Made by a program: the position numbers and the translations under genes
Origin: Parapristionchus giblindavisi
Lineage: Eukaryota > Nematoda > Chromadorea > Rhabditida > Diplogasteridae
Direction of reading: 5' to 3'
DNA length: 64,000 nucleotides
Assembly (NCBI GenBank): GCA_943737045.1
Contig: CALSFV010000206.1
Coordinates: 496,001 to 560,000 of the forward strand
In this document: positions 53,258 through 64,000 of the stretch, piece by piece
Numbering within the stretch: the first letter of the stretch is position 1
Layout of the letters: every line of letters begins with the position of its first letter
The notes under the pieces: generated by a model
The model's database searches: none
What the model was told of the DNA's origin: nothing
The model's input: only the letters and a program-made list of their open reading frames with translations

Positions 53258-55378
53258 CTGTTGTTCATACTGTGCCTTCCTCTTGCTCACAATGACATCC
53301 TCGATGCCCGCCCTCTCACCGTACTTCTTCTCTTGTACCGTGTAGTGCTTGAAGATCTCGGCCGCCTTAACGAGCTCTAGTTAGCTAAGACTAAGGTAGG
53401 CTTCGCTTAAGAGCTCTCTAGTGTTAAGGAACCTTAGTTAAGTCTCGTCTCGTTAAGACCTTCTTAAACTAGGATCGTAAGTCGTAAATACCTGTTGGAA
53501 GATGATCAAGACCGTAGCGGTAGATGACACGGGCGCGATCGTGTTCATTTCTGAAGTGCGAACCATCACTACGATTACCCCCTATGACCCCACGTTTTGA
53601 AACACACATTGTTCACCGGATAGCCCGTTTGAAACAACAACAATAACAAAATATCGCCGGACAGCCCTCCATGCTCACAGGTTTCATGTGTCCCATTTAC
53701 ATTTTTTGTTAGTCACCGTCGACCGTAATCAATCAATACATACGTGGGCAATCTTTGTCGCTGGAAATTAAAATCGGGTGGATGGGACGCAAAAAAATCA
53801 TGTTTGAGTGAATTTTGATTCATGTTTGAGTGAATTTTGTCTAAATCATTTTCATTTTGAGCGAAATTTGCCTAGATCGGGCGGTTCGGGTGCCAAAACC
53901 GAGTGGGTTCTTGCCGATAGCGGCAATGCTGCCCACGTATGAATCAATAAATATAATGTTATCGTAGTAATCAATATATAATACTAGAGTAATCAATCAA
54001 TAAAGGACCGTACCTGTCTCTCCTCAAAGAGCGCTAAACCCACCAACAACTGTTCCTGGATGTTATCCTCGCCAAAGTACTCCATGCCTAGCTCGTATGC
54101 CTGTAAGCACATATATTGATTGATTGATTGCACAAATCCCCTTCTCTGTTATTTCACCGTGTGTTCATACCATAAATCAACGCACATTGTATACCGAGAT
54201 AGATGCATCTGGAATACTGACAGCTTGCATGCGAATGAATCAAACACATCGGAATGCGTTTCCCCCCTTTTCTTATAATCCTTTCTATTATACGTTCTTT
54301 CACAATCATAGACAATTCTCTTCCTTCTCTCTCTCATTAATTTCACGTCAGTAAATGAAACGCAATGTTAGTGAGCAAAGGGACAATTCTCTCCAGTAAG
54401 TTTCTTGTTTCACATCATCTATGAGCATGTCTTCCAACGCTCAGTCTTAGTGATCCAGTAACATCAGATAAGATTAGCTCAACTATTTTCCACGCATGAT
54501 TTCAATGTGTAATGGCAAGGCGATATAGTGGAACAGAGATATGTAAACGTGTGAAAAGAATATTTTTTGTTATTATTGTTATTATACAAAACACCCTGTC
54601 CATAACACGATTTTGTTATCACAACCTTACGGACACTATATCTACAAGGATTTTGCCTGAATTCCATTAATATCCGCCCAAAATCAATCAATAATATGTA
54701 TTCACTACCTTCTCCACAATCCCTTCTCAGGTTGCGGTGGAACATTCGCGATGGCTCGTTCGTAAGTGTCCTCCACTTGCTCTGGCTGAAAAAGAACAAT
54801 GATAGTTTATTATTATTATAATGGTGTGCACTATAACCATCAGGGCGGCAGTAAATCTGTTAGTGTTTATACCCACTACGAAACTTGAATTAGCTTGGTT
54901 TCGACATGTGACACACCAAAAACTACTTTATGTGTAATCAGACCGTCTATCAAACTGATCAATGGTATTTAGAAACTATTAAATCTAGAAACAAACAAAA
55001 AACAATAGAGCATAACTCTGGCTGCAGAGAAGAGGAACAATAATGATAGTTATTGTTATTATCATTATTATTATTCAGCAGACAACTGCGAACCCAAATT
55101 TACTAGTGCCTTTACCAGTAATCTGTTGGCGCATATCCCCATTGTGAAACTTGAACAAGCCTGGTCTCAAGACTTTTCCTTCCACACACCAAGCACTTTT
55201 TTAACGTTAATCAAACAGTCGATGAAGATGATCAAATCAGCTATTGGAATTTAGAAACTATTAAATCTCTAAACAAAAAAAACAAAAGAGCATAACTCCT
55301 CCATACCGGGCATTGTTCATTCTCGAGCAGTCGCAGATAGTCGAACCACGCGTCGTAATTGTAGCCGTTGTCCAGTAC
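53258..55378 (-). pseudogene. Crooked-neck/CRNKL1-like exons, copy 2, permuted order
   Basis: Exons: 55378-55307, 54785-54709, 54100-54014, 53550-53492 and 53376-53258, matching those of copy 1. In the 54014 exon one base change turns Arg to Leu (AYELGMEYFG). The same +1 phase break before NEHDRAR is present. The next exon downstream is 52465-52390. The 54709 exon (ends in phase 2) would join 52465 in frame, but the 53258 exon (phase 0), its actual neighbour, would not. So the linear order Y-X-rest disrupts the protein. Confidence 0.8.
53739..53941. mobile_element. Hairpin MITE family F2, duplicate of 23409
   Basis: Same ends CATACGTGGGC / GCCCACGTATG; the inner CCGATAGCGG differs from CCGCTAGCGG in copy 1. 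Confidence 0.75.
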
Positions 55379-55650
55379 CTGCAGACACTCATTCATACGT
55401 TGTAGATGGAAAAGTAAATTACAAACTACGCTGGATATCATCCCTTAATCTTATTATCCTAAACCCTAGTATAAAATACTTCAATTAACTATCGTATATT
55501 CGTGCCAGTTCAATGAGCTAACGATAGATACACCACACAGATCGAACGATACACTAGACACGAAACCGCAAATCACCGTCTTAAATTTGGAACAACCAAC
55601 ACATAATCATGGGTCGAGTAGCTACGTTACAGATTTTCAATATGCGACCA

Positions 55651-55775
55651 GTGGCCGTATGTATGAACAACGGAAAACCGTTTTCCAGGAAAATGTGACA
55701 TCATTAGCGTAGGCGGAGGATTTTTGGAAAACCCCTCAAAGAAAACGGTTTTCTGTTGTTCATGCATACGGCCAC
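55651..55775. mobile_element. Hairpin MITE family F3 variant, duplicate of 25433
   Basis: Identical ends GTGGCCGTATGTATGAACAAC / CATACGGCCAC. Confidence 0.8.
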
Positions 55776-56319
55776 CGGTTTTCTTTACTTTTCACTATAC
55801 AGCACAATCAATACAACTGCTATTCAATACGGTTCGTGACTTTCCCTTGCACACGATGTTATATTCCACAGTGTTTCTGGTGCAATATGGACCATTATTA
55901 AGTATTGACTGGTAGATTTGCTGTTAAATTGTTAATAAAAAGGAGTTTGATCAAAAATAAAATGAGCAAAAAAAGTTGCAATACGAGGAATCGAACCATC
56001 GAACCCGAACAATCAAAAATTACATAGACGAGCCTATTACCTACTGCGCCACGTGTTGCTTGGGAAGGGAATGCAAGGGCGAGATGAGGTATCTAACAGA
56101 TTTCTATGAAATTTCACCCATGGAATTGCTCATTTTCAAAATCGATTTTCAGACCTTAGGAAGCCCAGACCTAAAAAATGAAAAGACCAAAAAGTCTTAG
56201 AATTTGATCCTCTTTTCAACCATGCAGTTTTTGTTAGGTTTTATCGCACACGGCTAAGTACCCCTCCCTTATGAGTGAAATGAAGAAATCACCGATAATC
56301 ATGAAGTGCTCAAAGTGAA

Positions 56320-56853
56320 AAGACCAAAGGTCAAAGTCTGCAGTATGCATTTGCGATCCTAACAAGGTCCATCGATGATAGGGTATTCAGCATCGACAAG
56401 AACACACGTAGAATCATCGACGAACTCATCGCCCTCGAGTTCCTTAAAAATCATGCAATGCTTGTTATGATTACTGCCCCTTAAAACATACAGTATACTA
56501 GCCCGGGACATCTGCAGTAATCCTCCCTCTGTAATGTGTCTTCACCACAGAGGAATGATCGAATCAAATGCCGTAATGGATCTACAAAGCGTCGTGACAA
56601 CTATGCACGTCTCAATTGCCGATGGAAGGTCAGTTCAATTCGATGACAACATTGTGAAGATTAGAGCAGAAACCGATTATCTTTGTGAAGTTCGTATGAA
56701 GGAGAAAGAGGAAGACGACTGGACAGTTGATAAGGTGGATAGATGCGGGCAACTCACGAGATACGATTCGCTCATTGGAGAACCCTAATGGCGACCCAGC
56801 TGACCCTAATCGGCTGAATAAAGATGTTTTAATGTAATGTAATGTAAATCCAA
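56320..56853 (+). mobile_element. Non-LTR retroelement 3' end, duplicate of 26090
   Basis: Same frame (MCLHHRGMIESNAVMDLQ...) and (AATGT)n tail, with a 9-bp difference adding three residues (VSI) and several substitutions that keep the frame open. Confidence 0.4.
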
Positions 56854-57175
56854 AATGATTCAACATATACCGTACTGCGAACCACTATACCGTAATACCC
56901 GTACCATATCTCTTTCCCTATATACCGTATTTATCATCCTTAACAGAAAGTAGTACATCATCTACACTCATCTGCTTTAGACGCACTACAGCAGGGATGG
57001 GCGAACATTTAAAAAAATTCGAAAACGAAAAAAACCCATCCCTGCGCTACAGTACGATTTTCCCCGGGACTGATTCCGCTAACAGCAGGAGATTCAAATA
57101 CGAATACAACAACTGAAAGTATCATAATCACAGTAATCCACGATCTATCGTAACCGATCGGGTACTATACTCAGG

Positions 57176-57270
57176 TAATTCGATCAAAGTCAGATCAGGA
57201 ATTTGACCACTTTTGAATCTGATCAGATGAAATCAGAATCTGATCAGATCTGATCAGAATCTGATCAAGT
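57176..57270. repeat. TCTGATCA-rich palindromic block
   Basis: Alternating AATCTGATCAGAT / ATCTGATCAGATT words over about 95 bp right after the end of the segmental duplication. Non-coding. Confidence 0.7.
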
Positions 57271-57490
57271 ACAAATGCGCAAAGGATTTTGCCTTGCGCG
57301 TTTAATTTATGTGCGTGTTTGATTATAAGGAGGGAGCACGTTTTAATTTATATTTTTGCGATGAAATAATAGTTTATTATCGATAGATATTTCATATTTT
57401 CGTATCACGTTGTTACATTGAACTAGAAGATGCATATATCCATTTGTTGTATGCTACAGTTGTTTCGTTTCTCATTCATGTTGTTGTAAC

Positions 57491-57712
57491 ATGGGAAAGT
57501 TCAAATTTGCAGCTACTCAGTCTGAATGACACGAATTGTTCAAGCAGGATGTGGAGGTGCTGAAGCCAGGTATGATATTAGAGATTGAAGTGTAGTTCTA
57601 AATCAATATTATCGGTTTAATTCTGAGCTTTATAGGAACTCGTAATGTAGAGGCGCGGAATGAAGGTCGATTAATACTGTCTACCGCTAGCTGTGGGAAT
57701 CACACAGCGTGA
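57491..57712 (+). pseudogene. Exon pair of an unidentified gene, one stop
   Basis: 57491-57571 reads MGKFKFAATQSE, a TGA, then HELFKQDVEVLKP and a GT; after a TTTATAG acceptor the text continues GTRNVEARNEGRLILS. The start context and splice borders look genic, but the in-frame TGA and the short length mean it is probably a remnant. The family is not recognised. Confidence 0.3.
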
Positions 57713-58147
57713 GTTGTATTGATTTCTTAATTCATTTACTTTTTTTCGTGTTATGTCGAACTTAGAAGCAGTTTTCGATCACTCGCTAGTTGCTATTTCT
57801 CTTTGGCGCTAAGGCAGATTCCGTACGCAATATCAAGACAAGATAACGAGTGTTGGGGATTCAATATGAGATCAATAAATGAACCAATATCTAGAGAATT
57901 ATTCATAAAAAGTATTAAATATCTATACAATATGATTTCCAGATTGATTTCTTATCGTCTTCTATTCGGCTAAACTGGTCTCATGGGTGACCTCTTCTAA
58001 TATCAATCGGAAGGCCAATCTGAGGAAATTCAAGCACAAGATAGCGCACATGGCGATATAAATGGTATGCATTTTATTATACCTACATTATTGGAAAATA
58101 TGAAACAACTGTAACTCGTGGCTACTCATGTTAATTTTGTCATTCTA

Positions 58148-58802
58148 TTACGTTGATGCATAAGTTTCTTTTCAAAATTAACAAGGAGTCTCTTTTTTCT
58201 CTCATTTGAAAGCCCTTTTCCTTTAGATGAAGACTACGTAGTTGGAGAAATGTCAAACCTGCAATTATACGCGCAATGATGGGCTAGTTCTCTTATCTCT
58301 GCGCACTAGTGGTCCTCATTCTCCGTTTCCGAGTGAATTTCGTCAGTGAATTTCGTCTAGCCATAGCTTGCCAGTTCAAGCCTTCCTTGGTCAATGGTTA
58401 AATGAGTCTTGCGTTATCATATTGAAAATAGATTTCACCTTGTTTCCCCAAGGGTGATTCCTGACGGGGAGATCGGGTTTAGGCTCGTATGATGGCGTCT
58501 ACATCAATCTTCATTGTCGTAGTGGGCCCATCTTTCATCCCCATTAATGACATGAGCGAGTCAATCGAATTTACGTTCTGGGGCTAGAAAAGACACTGCG
58601 TGAACTCACAGTGGTGAATTTGATCGGGGACGAAAACAACATGAGCCACTCTGAGCTGGACGACGAGATGGGCTGGCGAGAAAATAACGCTAGGCAGGGG
58701 GGATGTCATTCCAACATTTAGAGTAGAGGCCCCTTTGATCAACAACAAGAGAAATAAGAGGGCTAAAGTGCTGTAAAGAAACTTATGCATCAACCTATTA
58801 CA
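58148..58802 (-). mobile_element. Mariner-like element remnant
   Basis: Inverted ends GTTGATGCATAAGTTTCTT and AAGAAACTTATGCATCAAC, the typical mariner terminus pattern. The minus-strand interior, in broken frames, shows FQYDNARLI and PLTKEG-type text that resembles the second catalytic Asp region of mariner transposase. Several stops. Non-autonomous. Confidence 0.6.
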
Positions 58803-59096
58803 ACAAATTGCGGTAGTAGAAAGTAGCATGGAATGTCATTTCTTGCTTTCAGTAGCGAATTTGAAATCTTTTTGAAAAGAAAAACGCAGCTTTCATGCTT
58901 TACATTCCTTTTATACCTATACTTTTTTTTTAAAAATTTCCTCCCTCTAAACCTTTAAACGTCCATTTTTCAGTACACGTGCGAGAAGCAACAAGAATAC
59001 TACAATGCCGATCGACCTTCTTTTTTCTTCATTCATGAATAAATTATTTACATTGCTTTGATGTATTCCTACGTGGTTCCAATACCGATATCAAAG

Positions 59097-59243
59097 ATTC
59101 ATGGTCCATATTGAACTATTTCCGGCCAACCTGCCTACTATGTCCCTATTATATGACGTGTAAGGGGTTACACACACTGACACGTGGGTGAACTCATCTA
59201 CCGATTCATGGCTCCACCCCCTTAAGATGAACCCTATTTATGT
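59097..59243. repeat. Dispersed repeat shared with 27090-27245
   Basis: See 27090. It is followed by the CGTCGCGGGCTTAGACACCG word of the SLC35B2 3' modules, so fragments of that module may extend to about 59450, without a recognisable exon. Confidence 0.65.
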
Positions 59244-59622
59244 AATGATGCTGACTCCGCCCATTAAACGTCGCGGGCTTAGACACCGATAACAAACACA
59301 AGCAAACCCAAAGAGCATTTATTATTTCAAATAATGAGATCCACAAGAGCCAGGAGAGCGCTGCGTTCGAGACATCCACCAGAAACAGGAACGGCGTTGA
59401 TCCAGACGAAATGAAGAAGTTCAGTCTGAAGAATTAAAAACTGAACTGAAGAAATATTATTATCGATTATAATCATTCTGTCAATCATGTATTAGTAATG
59501 AAAAGGGCGAAAGTTTCTCTCGCATAGTAAACAAATTTTCAACTAGAACAAAAAGAGGCAATGCAAAATGAGCCTTCGGAGAGGCAACACCGTTTTTGAC
59601 ATGTCGAGTCTTTAATCCAGAT

Positions 59623-60011
59623 CAGGGCTGTGCATTTTACGTTTTACGATTTTACGACTTTTTTCGTAAAATTTTTACGTCGTAAAATTTTACGAAATGT
59701 TGAAAATTTAACGAAACGAAAAAAATGGCAAAAAAACTGAATAATCGAAGAAATTTTTGTCAAGAATTGTCGGAAAATCAATCTTTGGGAATGTATATAT
59801 ATTTCTTTCAAGTTTTTAGCTGTAACTTGTGGTTAATCGTCTGTCCCCTGCATAAGAGAGTCGTTTATGAACATTCGCGGGCTTCATATCTTTTATCACG
59901 AAATACATTTGGTAGAATTTATTATAATGTTGACGCAAAATATTTTACGAAAATTTTACGAGAAAAGTCGTAAAATTACGTTTTACGAAAATGATTTTAC
60001 GCACAGCCCTG
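59623..60011. mobile_element. Non-autonomous hAT element with 8-bp target duplication
   Basis: Ends CAGGGCTGTGCATTTTACG and TTTTACGCACAGCCCTG, flanked by the exact 8-bp direct repeat ATCCAGAT (59615-59622 and 60012-60019). The subterminal parts are rich in TTTTACG / CGTAAAA. Length 389 bp; no transposase. The CAGGG terminus and the 8-bp duplication are the hAT hallmark. Confidence 0.95.
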
Positions 60012-60116
60012 ATCCAGATGATGAAGTTTAACATGTCCAGCTGATGCGGTGACTCAATTACCGTATCTATCTATCAAAGATCATCATAAAAACCATATCA
60101 GCTGGTCACAACTTAC

Positions 60117-61214
60117 GGGATGAGATGTTGAGGCGAGTGTGGCACAGAAAAGAATGAGCTCTTTCATAAGGTGGATATCGTATGGCTTGCGCATTCTTCA
60201 TGAATTCAGCGACCGTGGGAGGGAAAGTAGAAGGGCAGAGTATGGTCTGACGTAGCTTAGAGGAAAGCAGTGAGACGATCGAGAGCCACCTGAAAAATCA
60301 AAATTACTATAGCAAATGAAAACACGAGCAAATCACCAATTTCCCCAGCTCAAAATTTTAAATATGAATCATCAATGAGTGACTCTCAAGAAAACCCAAA
60401 TATGTCATCCTTGCAAAGACATAAAGATAAGAAAATCGATGGTGCTTACTTGAAGTCCTGAGATAAGAGCTTGTCAGCTTCGCCAAGAACGAGTACATTT
60501 TAGCCTTCCATAACAGCGACTCCCTTCACCAGATTCAGGACAAGAGAAAGTGGCGATGACGAGGTGAACATCACAATTGGCTCATGAGATCAGCCACGAT
60601 CCGTTCCTCCGATGGCAACCATTACCTGAATGCAAAACATTATATACATAATACGCCCCACAAGCAGTCATTTAGTTGTTTTAATTGATGTCGCATATTG
60701 ATGAATGATAAATTAAATGGTGTAATTGTTAAACCAACGCACCTTCAGCTTGCTCCTTGCGAGACAGATCAGTGATGGGCGAGTTTTCCGGAAGAGAGAA
60801 TGATGCTGGAGCTTTTTGTTTGGATCAATCTTCACGATGACGGGAATACGGTAGGCTCAAGCAATTCGCTTTTCCGTTCTTAGCTCGAGAAAGTATATCC
60901 TGTCCAGACATTGCGATACCAATTGATGCTTCTTGACCAGGACTAGGCTTCTCCATCCCTTCTCGAAGATGTACATCAAGAGATCTCTGCCGAGACAGAA
61001 ATCCTCGAAACCAATGACCTCAGTCTCGGTGACATCCTGGAAATAACGTTATGACTAAAAAATATGAAAGCGAAGACAAGTTGCTAGAAAAGAGAAGCGA
61101 AAGAAACTTACAGCAATCTTGAATCGGTTGACCTTCGGGGGCAGATTCAGGTTCTGCTTCCACACTTGTTCTTCGTGAACGCAGCAACTTCCATTGTGAG
61201 ACTCGACCAAGCAT
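60117..61214 (-). pseudogene. DDX6/CGH-1/Me31B-like DEAD-box helicase pseudogene
   Basis: Members are RNA helicases of P-bodies and germ granules. Exons: 61214-61112 (VWKQNLNLPPKVNRFKIA), 61036-60743 (GFEDFCLGRDLLMYIFEKG, then a frame change to PSPGQEASIGIAMSGQDIL and RAKNGK, motif I region), 60625-60450 (motif Ib region, two stops, NLVKGVAVMEG, then LGEADKLLSQDF) and 60289-60117 (KLRQTILCPSTFPPTVAEF, SAT motif altered). Motif II has Gly for the first Asp of DEAD, which would abolish ATP hydrolysis. Frame shifts and stops confirm it is dead. It keeps introns, so it arose by DNA duplication, not retroposition. The C-terminal RecA domain is missing. Confidence 0.85.
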
Positions 61215-61714
61215 CTGAAGCAAAGGACGTGAGAAACAACGAAATGATGACAAGTCACAGGAGAAACGAAGCAGATTTTCGAAAATATTAGGCAGAATAC
61301 GGACAAAAACGATATTATGACAATATTCTATCGCTGATTCCTCTAATTTCTCCTAATTTGGCACGAAAACACGCAAACACACGACGAAAAAGTAGAAAAT
61401 CACAGCAACCAATCCACAGTAACCAGCCAAATATTCGAGAACCGGTTCCAGAACATTCTCGAGAACAATTCTCTCTTCGCCGATACTCAGTCTGCGCATC
61501 ATTGATATATGCGCGCAATTCAAAATGTAATATGGGGAGCCCTAATTTCATTTTGTTTTAGTTAAATTATTTAACGAACGAATTTATTTATTTCATCAAT
61601 ACAATTTTTTTATATATATGAATTAATATCAAAATGAAATTATAAAATAAGTGAGAAACTAGAAATAATTCAAATATTGATTCCATGAAATATTATTTAC
61701 TTTTGAAACGAATC

Positions 61715-61860
61715 ACTTGCAAGACGAAACAGGGACGCCCAGTCAACAGATGGAGGGACGATATCGTGAATAAAGCTGGAGCTCAATTCATGCAAGTTAG
61801 AAATCAATAGTTCGGAATGGCGAAATCTCATTCACAGCGTTCTCATGACTTTCAAAGCAA
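61715..61860 (+). pseudogene. LINE ORF2 C-terminal remnant
   Basis: The reading GRPVNRWRDDIVNKAGAQFM is the common C-terminal signature of RTE-like and related LINE ORFs, followed by a stop and further degenerate text. Confidence 0.7.
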
Positions 61861-61899
61861 GAACGACCGCTCAACATACAAACTCTCTCGAATACAATG

Positions 61900-62138
61900 G
61901 TCTCTCCTTTGTCTTGCTTTGGAAGAAAAATGGCTTGGACCAGAATACTGTGCATTGCACCCAGCTACGAAACACTCCAGCTGATAAAGTGTTTCAATGT
62001 CAAAATGCCCTCATTGGCATAATCTGTGAATCATCTCTTGTTGCATTCCCGTTCGAAATTATCGCTGGTCTACTTGTAGGTGGACTAATCCGATATGTAC
62101 TAGAATTATTTGTTTTGCAGATCAAAACAAACATCTAG
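61900..62138 (+). other. Short hydrophobic exon-like frame, unidentified
   Basis: The open frame ends FEIIAGLLVGGLIRYVLELF then TTTTGCAG and a stop. It contains one good hydrophobic segment, so it could be a fragment of a membrane protein. Similarity to a known family is not convincing. Confidence 0.2.
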
Positions 62139-62274
62139 ACTGAATATAGTAATTTATGCGACAGAGAAAGAGAGGATGCGCTAGAGAGTTAGTGAACGCG
62201 AGAGGGTTCAGAGTGATTCGAGATTATGCAAATGAATATGAGTCATGGAAAGCTTACTGTACAGAGATCGAATG

Positions 62275-62293
62275 GCATATAATAGTATATAAT
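62275..62293 (+). promoter_or_regulatory. TATA-like element of the glycine-rich gene
   Basis: CATATAATAGTATATAATAG lies 35-53 bp upstream of the ATG at 62328. The spacing suits a short 5' UTR with a start site near 62310. Inferred from sequence only. Confidence 0.35.
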
Positions 62294-62327
62294 AGGAGAA
62301 TCAGTGTTGAAGGACAACAAATCAACC

Positions 62328-63031
62328 ATGGATACTCTCTCGTTGTGTCTAGCCTCAATCATGTTGTATTCAGTTTTCGCTCAAGGTATACAGTCTTCGC
62401 TTTATCACGTGTTCAATTTTCCAAGCTTTGGATCTACTTATTTTCAGATCTGTCAACGGCCACACCATATAATGGGACCAGATGGCATCATCATCATCAT
62501 AAGAATTCTACAGAGGAAGGATTCGGAAGAAACAGGACGGGAAACGGCATAGATTTTGGCAGTAACGGAGGATTCGGAGGACCGGGTAATGGTTCACTGT
62601 TCGGAGCTGGTAACGGAAGATTCGGAGGACCGGGTAATGGTTCCCGCTTCGGATCTGGTAACGGAGGATTCGGAGGATGGGGTAATGGTTCCCGCTTCGG
62701 ATCTGGTAACGGAGGATTCGGAGGATGGGGTAATGGTTCACGCTTCGGAGCTGGTAACGGAGGATTCGGAGGACCGGGTAATGGATCACGGTTCGGAGCT
62801 GGTAACGGAGGATTCGAAGGATGGGGTAATGGTTCCCGCTTCGGATCTGGTAACGGAGGATTCGGAGGATGGGGTAATGGTTCACGCTTCGGAGCTGGTA
62901 ACGGAGGATTCGGAGGACCGGGAAATGGATCACGGTTCGGAGCTGGTAACGGAGGATTCGAAGGATGGGGTAATGGTTCACAGTTCGGAGCTGGTAACGG
63001 AGGATTCGCAGGACCGGGAAATGGATTCTGA
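62328..63031 (+). CDS. Secreted glycine-rich repeat protein, 213 aa, two exons
   Basis: Exon 1 (62328-62385) encodes a signal peptide, MDTLSLCLASIMLYSVFAQ. A 62-bp GT-TTTTCAG intron follows; exon 2 (62448-63031) continues in frame to TGA. The mature chain begins DLSTATPYNGT, has a five-His run, then about nine 16-residue repeats of the type GNGSRFGAGNGGFGGP (48-bp units, Trp alternating with Pro at one place, Ser/Ala at another). Every repeat has an Asn-Gly-Ser sequon. Total length is a multiple of three. It resembles secreted Gly-rich cuticle, silk or antimicrobial proteins of invertebrates in style only; no family can be named. I chose this ATG over an upstream in-frame run because it gives a perfect signal peptide and splice. 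Confidence 0.85.
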
Positions 63032-64000
63032 ATTACCTTTATTTGATTTTATTGTCTGTATATTTTGAGTTTCTAATATTCATTATCTATCAGCATAATT
63101 CGCTTATAAAAACTTAATTTGTCGCTCCCCTACCATCTATAACACACTATCTGAGAGAATTCAACAACCGATTTTTTCTTGGTATTGACGAAAAATGAAT
63201 TTTCCGGTTTTATGTATGATAATTACAGGCTCCATGAGTGAAGTACATTGGTACTTGGAAATATCTTCCAATTGAAAATTCGCATCAGGGGGTGCGTTTG
63301 GTGTAGTTTGGCGCTGTTTCCTAATAAGTTTATTTCGAATCCAATCGATTCGGGAGTGGGCGTAATCGACTCCTTGGCCAATTCTAAGAAACTATTGCCG
63401 AGGAGAGTTTTTCGAGCAAAGGTCAACGAACGTTGGAATTGGAAAAAAAATTACATTAAATTAATTGTCACTATTTTCCCATGGCGAACTACAATTTTTT
63501 ATTAGCTTAATTGCTTCTACATGTCATTACACATCTTCAATTTAAAAAGTATAATTTTTAAAAAATTACAAGTTTGTGAACGAATCAATTTTGTTCGCTG
63601 TATTCAATTGTGGTGAGGATTAGGGTGGTGGGAGAGAATCTAAGTCCCTCGCCTTGGCCACTCATGATAGATTCTCATCGGGTCACTGTCCCCACTGGCA
63701 TTTTCACTCGCCTGCCGTCGGGTGAGTTGGAATCTGTCGGGTCAAGCGAGAATCAATGAGTTTTTCTCAGTTGGTAATAGTCGGATTGAAAAACTGAAAG
63801 CATATTTGGAATCAGCAAACAAAGAGCATGAGGAATATGCTTTTTAAAAATAGAAAACTCGAAGTTTAAGTAAAGTTGTAATGGGTGGAATTGTGGCTAA
63901 AATATGCCTTTTTCGTATGTTTAAGAAGATTTTGTCAGAGTATCCGTAAACCAAATTAGGAAATAAGTGTATATATGAAACGAGCACTTCACGGGCTATC
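63032..64000. other. No gene recognised
   Basis: AT-rich. An 85-codon frame on + at 63248 and a 67-codon one on - over the same bases show no domain, signal peptide or splice-bounded structure. Confidence 0.45.

Larger units (their letters stand above)
52874..57169. repeat. Segmental duplication, copy 2 (partner 22427-26924)
   Basis: Direct repeat of the 22427-26924 block about 30.4 kb away; see that entry for shared content and differences. It ends at GGTACTATA followed by unrelated sequence. Confidence 0.95.

Noticed and set aside
62508..62981. 157-residue minus-strand frame over the glycine-rich repeats
   Set aside because: It is the shadow of the 48-bp coding repeats; the plus frame has signal peptide, intron and stop.

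Overview
The window is eukaryotic, animal-type genomic DNA. Genes are split into short exons by GT-AG introns, UTRs are AT-rich with AATAAA signals, and the intergenic space is packed with CR1/Jockey-like and RTE-like LINE remnants, Tc1/mariner, hAT and many small palindromic (hairpin) elements plus satellites. The short introns (about 40-60 bp in the cleanest genes), the glycine-rich secreted protein and the transposon spectrum would suit a nematode or another small invertebrate. I cannot fix the taxon from sequence alone. There is no prokaryotic operon, CRISPR array or phage.

Recognisable host genes. (1) A PAPS-transporter-like gene (SLC35B2/slalom family, + strand) runs from about 12.16 to 19.90 kb with eight recognised exons. 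Partial paralogues of its 3' end lie at 2.86-4.27, 27.27-27.73 and 40.55-41.08 kb. The 3' ends at 20, 28 and 46-47 kb are followed by a convergent minus-strand terminal exon of an unidentified, duplicated gene. (2) Exons of a crooked-neck/CRNKL1/Clf1-like splicing factor (HAT repeats, - strand) are spread from 55.4 down to 33.75 kb, with a second partial set at 22.9-25.15 kb. Their genomic order does not match protein order and several carry nonsense codons or phase breaks, so the locus is scrambled. (3) A DDX6/CGH-1-like DEAD-box helicase pseudogene (- strand) lies at 60.1-61.2 kb. (4) A two-exon secreted glycine-rich repeat protein (+) at 62.33-63.03 kb is the cleanest intact gene. (5) An unidentified multi-exon gene or pseudogene (+) occupies 6.1-10.9 kb.

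Region by region: 0-6 kb, a foldback element, SLC35B2 copy A (with a premature stop) and small repeats; 6-11 kb, the unknown gene interrupted by a 1.6-kb foldback and a 0.7-kb minisatellite; 12-20 kb, the main SLC35B2-like gene with introns inflated by hairpin elements, an 840-nt microsatellite-class and palindromic load and an antisense ORF; 20.7-22.1 kb, convergent exon and 31-bp satellite; 22.4-26.9 kb, the first copy of a segmental duplication (crooked-neck exons plus 39-bp satellite); 27-33.8 kb, SLC35B2 copy C, an inverted satellite pair, a palindromic Tc1-like element and a further inverted repeat; 33.8-39.5 kb, crooked-neck 3' exons with a 118-bp tandem repeat and an RTE-bearing foldback; 40-47 kb, SLC35B2 copy D interrupted by a LINE, itself interrupted by a TIR element that carries a PCNA gene, whose intron holds a palindromic Tc1 element; 48-52.5 kb, LINE remnant and a decayed crooked-neck 3' copy; 52.9-57.2 kb, the second copy of the segmental duplication; 57-64 kb, mariner and hAT remnants, helicase pseudogene, LINE remnant and the glycine-rich gene.

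The most unusual items are the three-deep nest around 41.5-46.2 kb with an intron-bearing PCNA gene inside a TIR element, the 39-bp satellite that repeats a splice donor in frame directly after a crooked-neck exon, and the scrambled, complementary exon losses in the crooked-neck copies.
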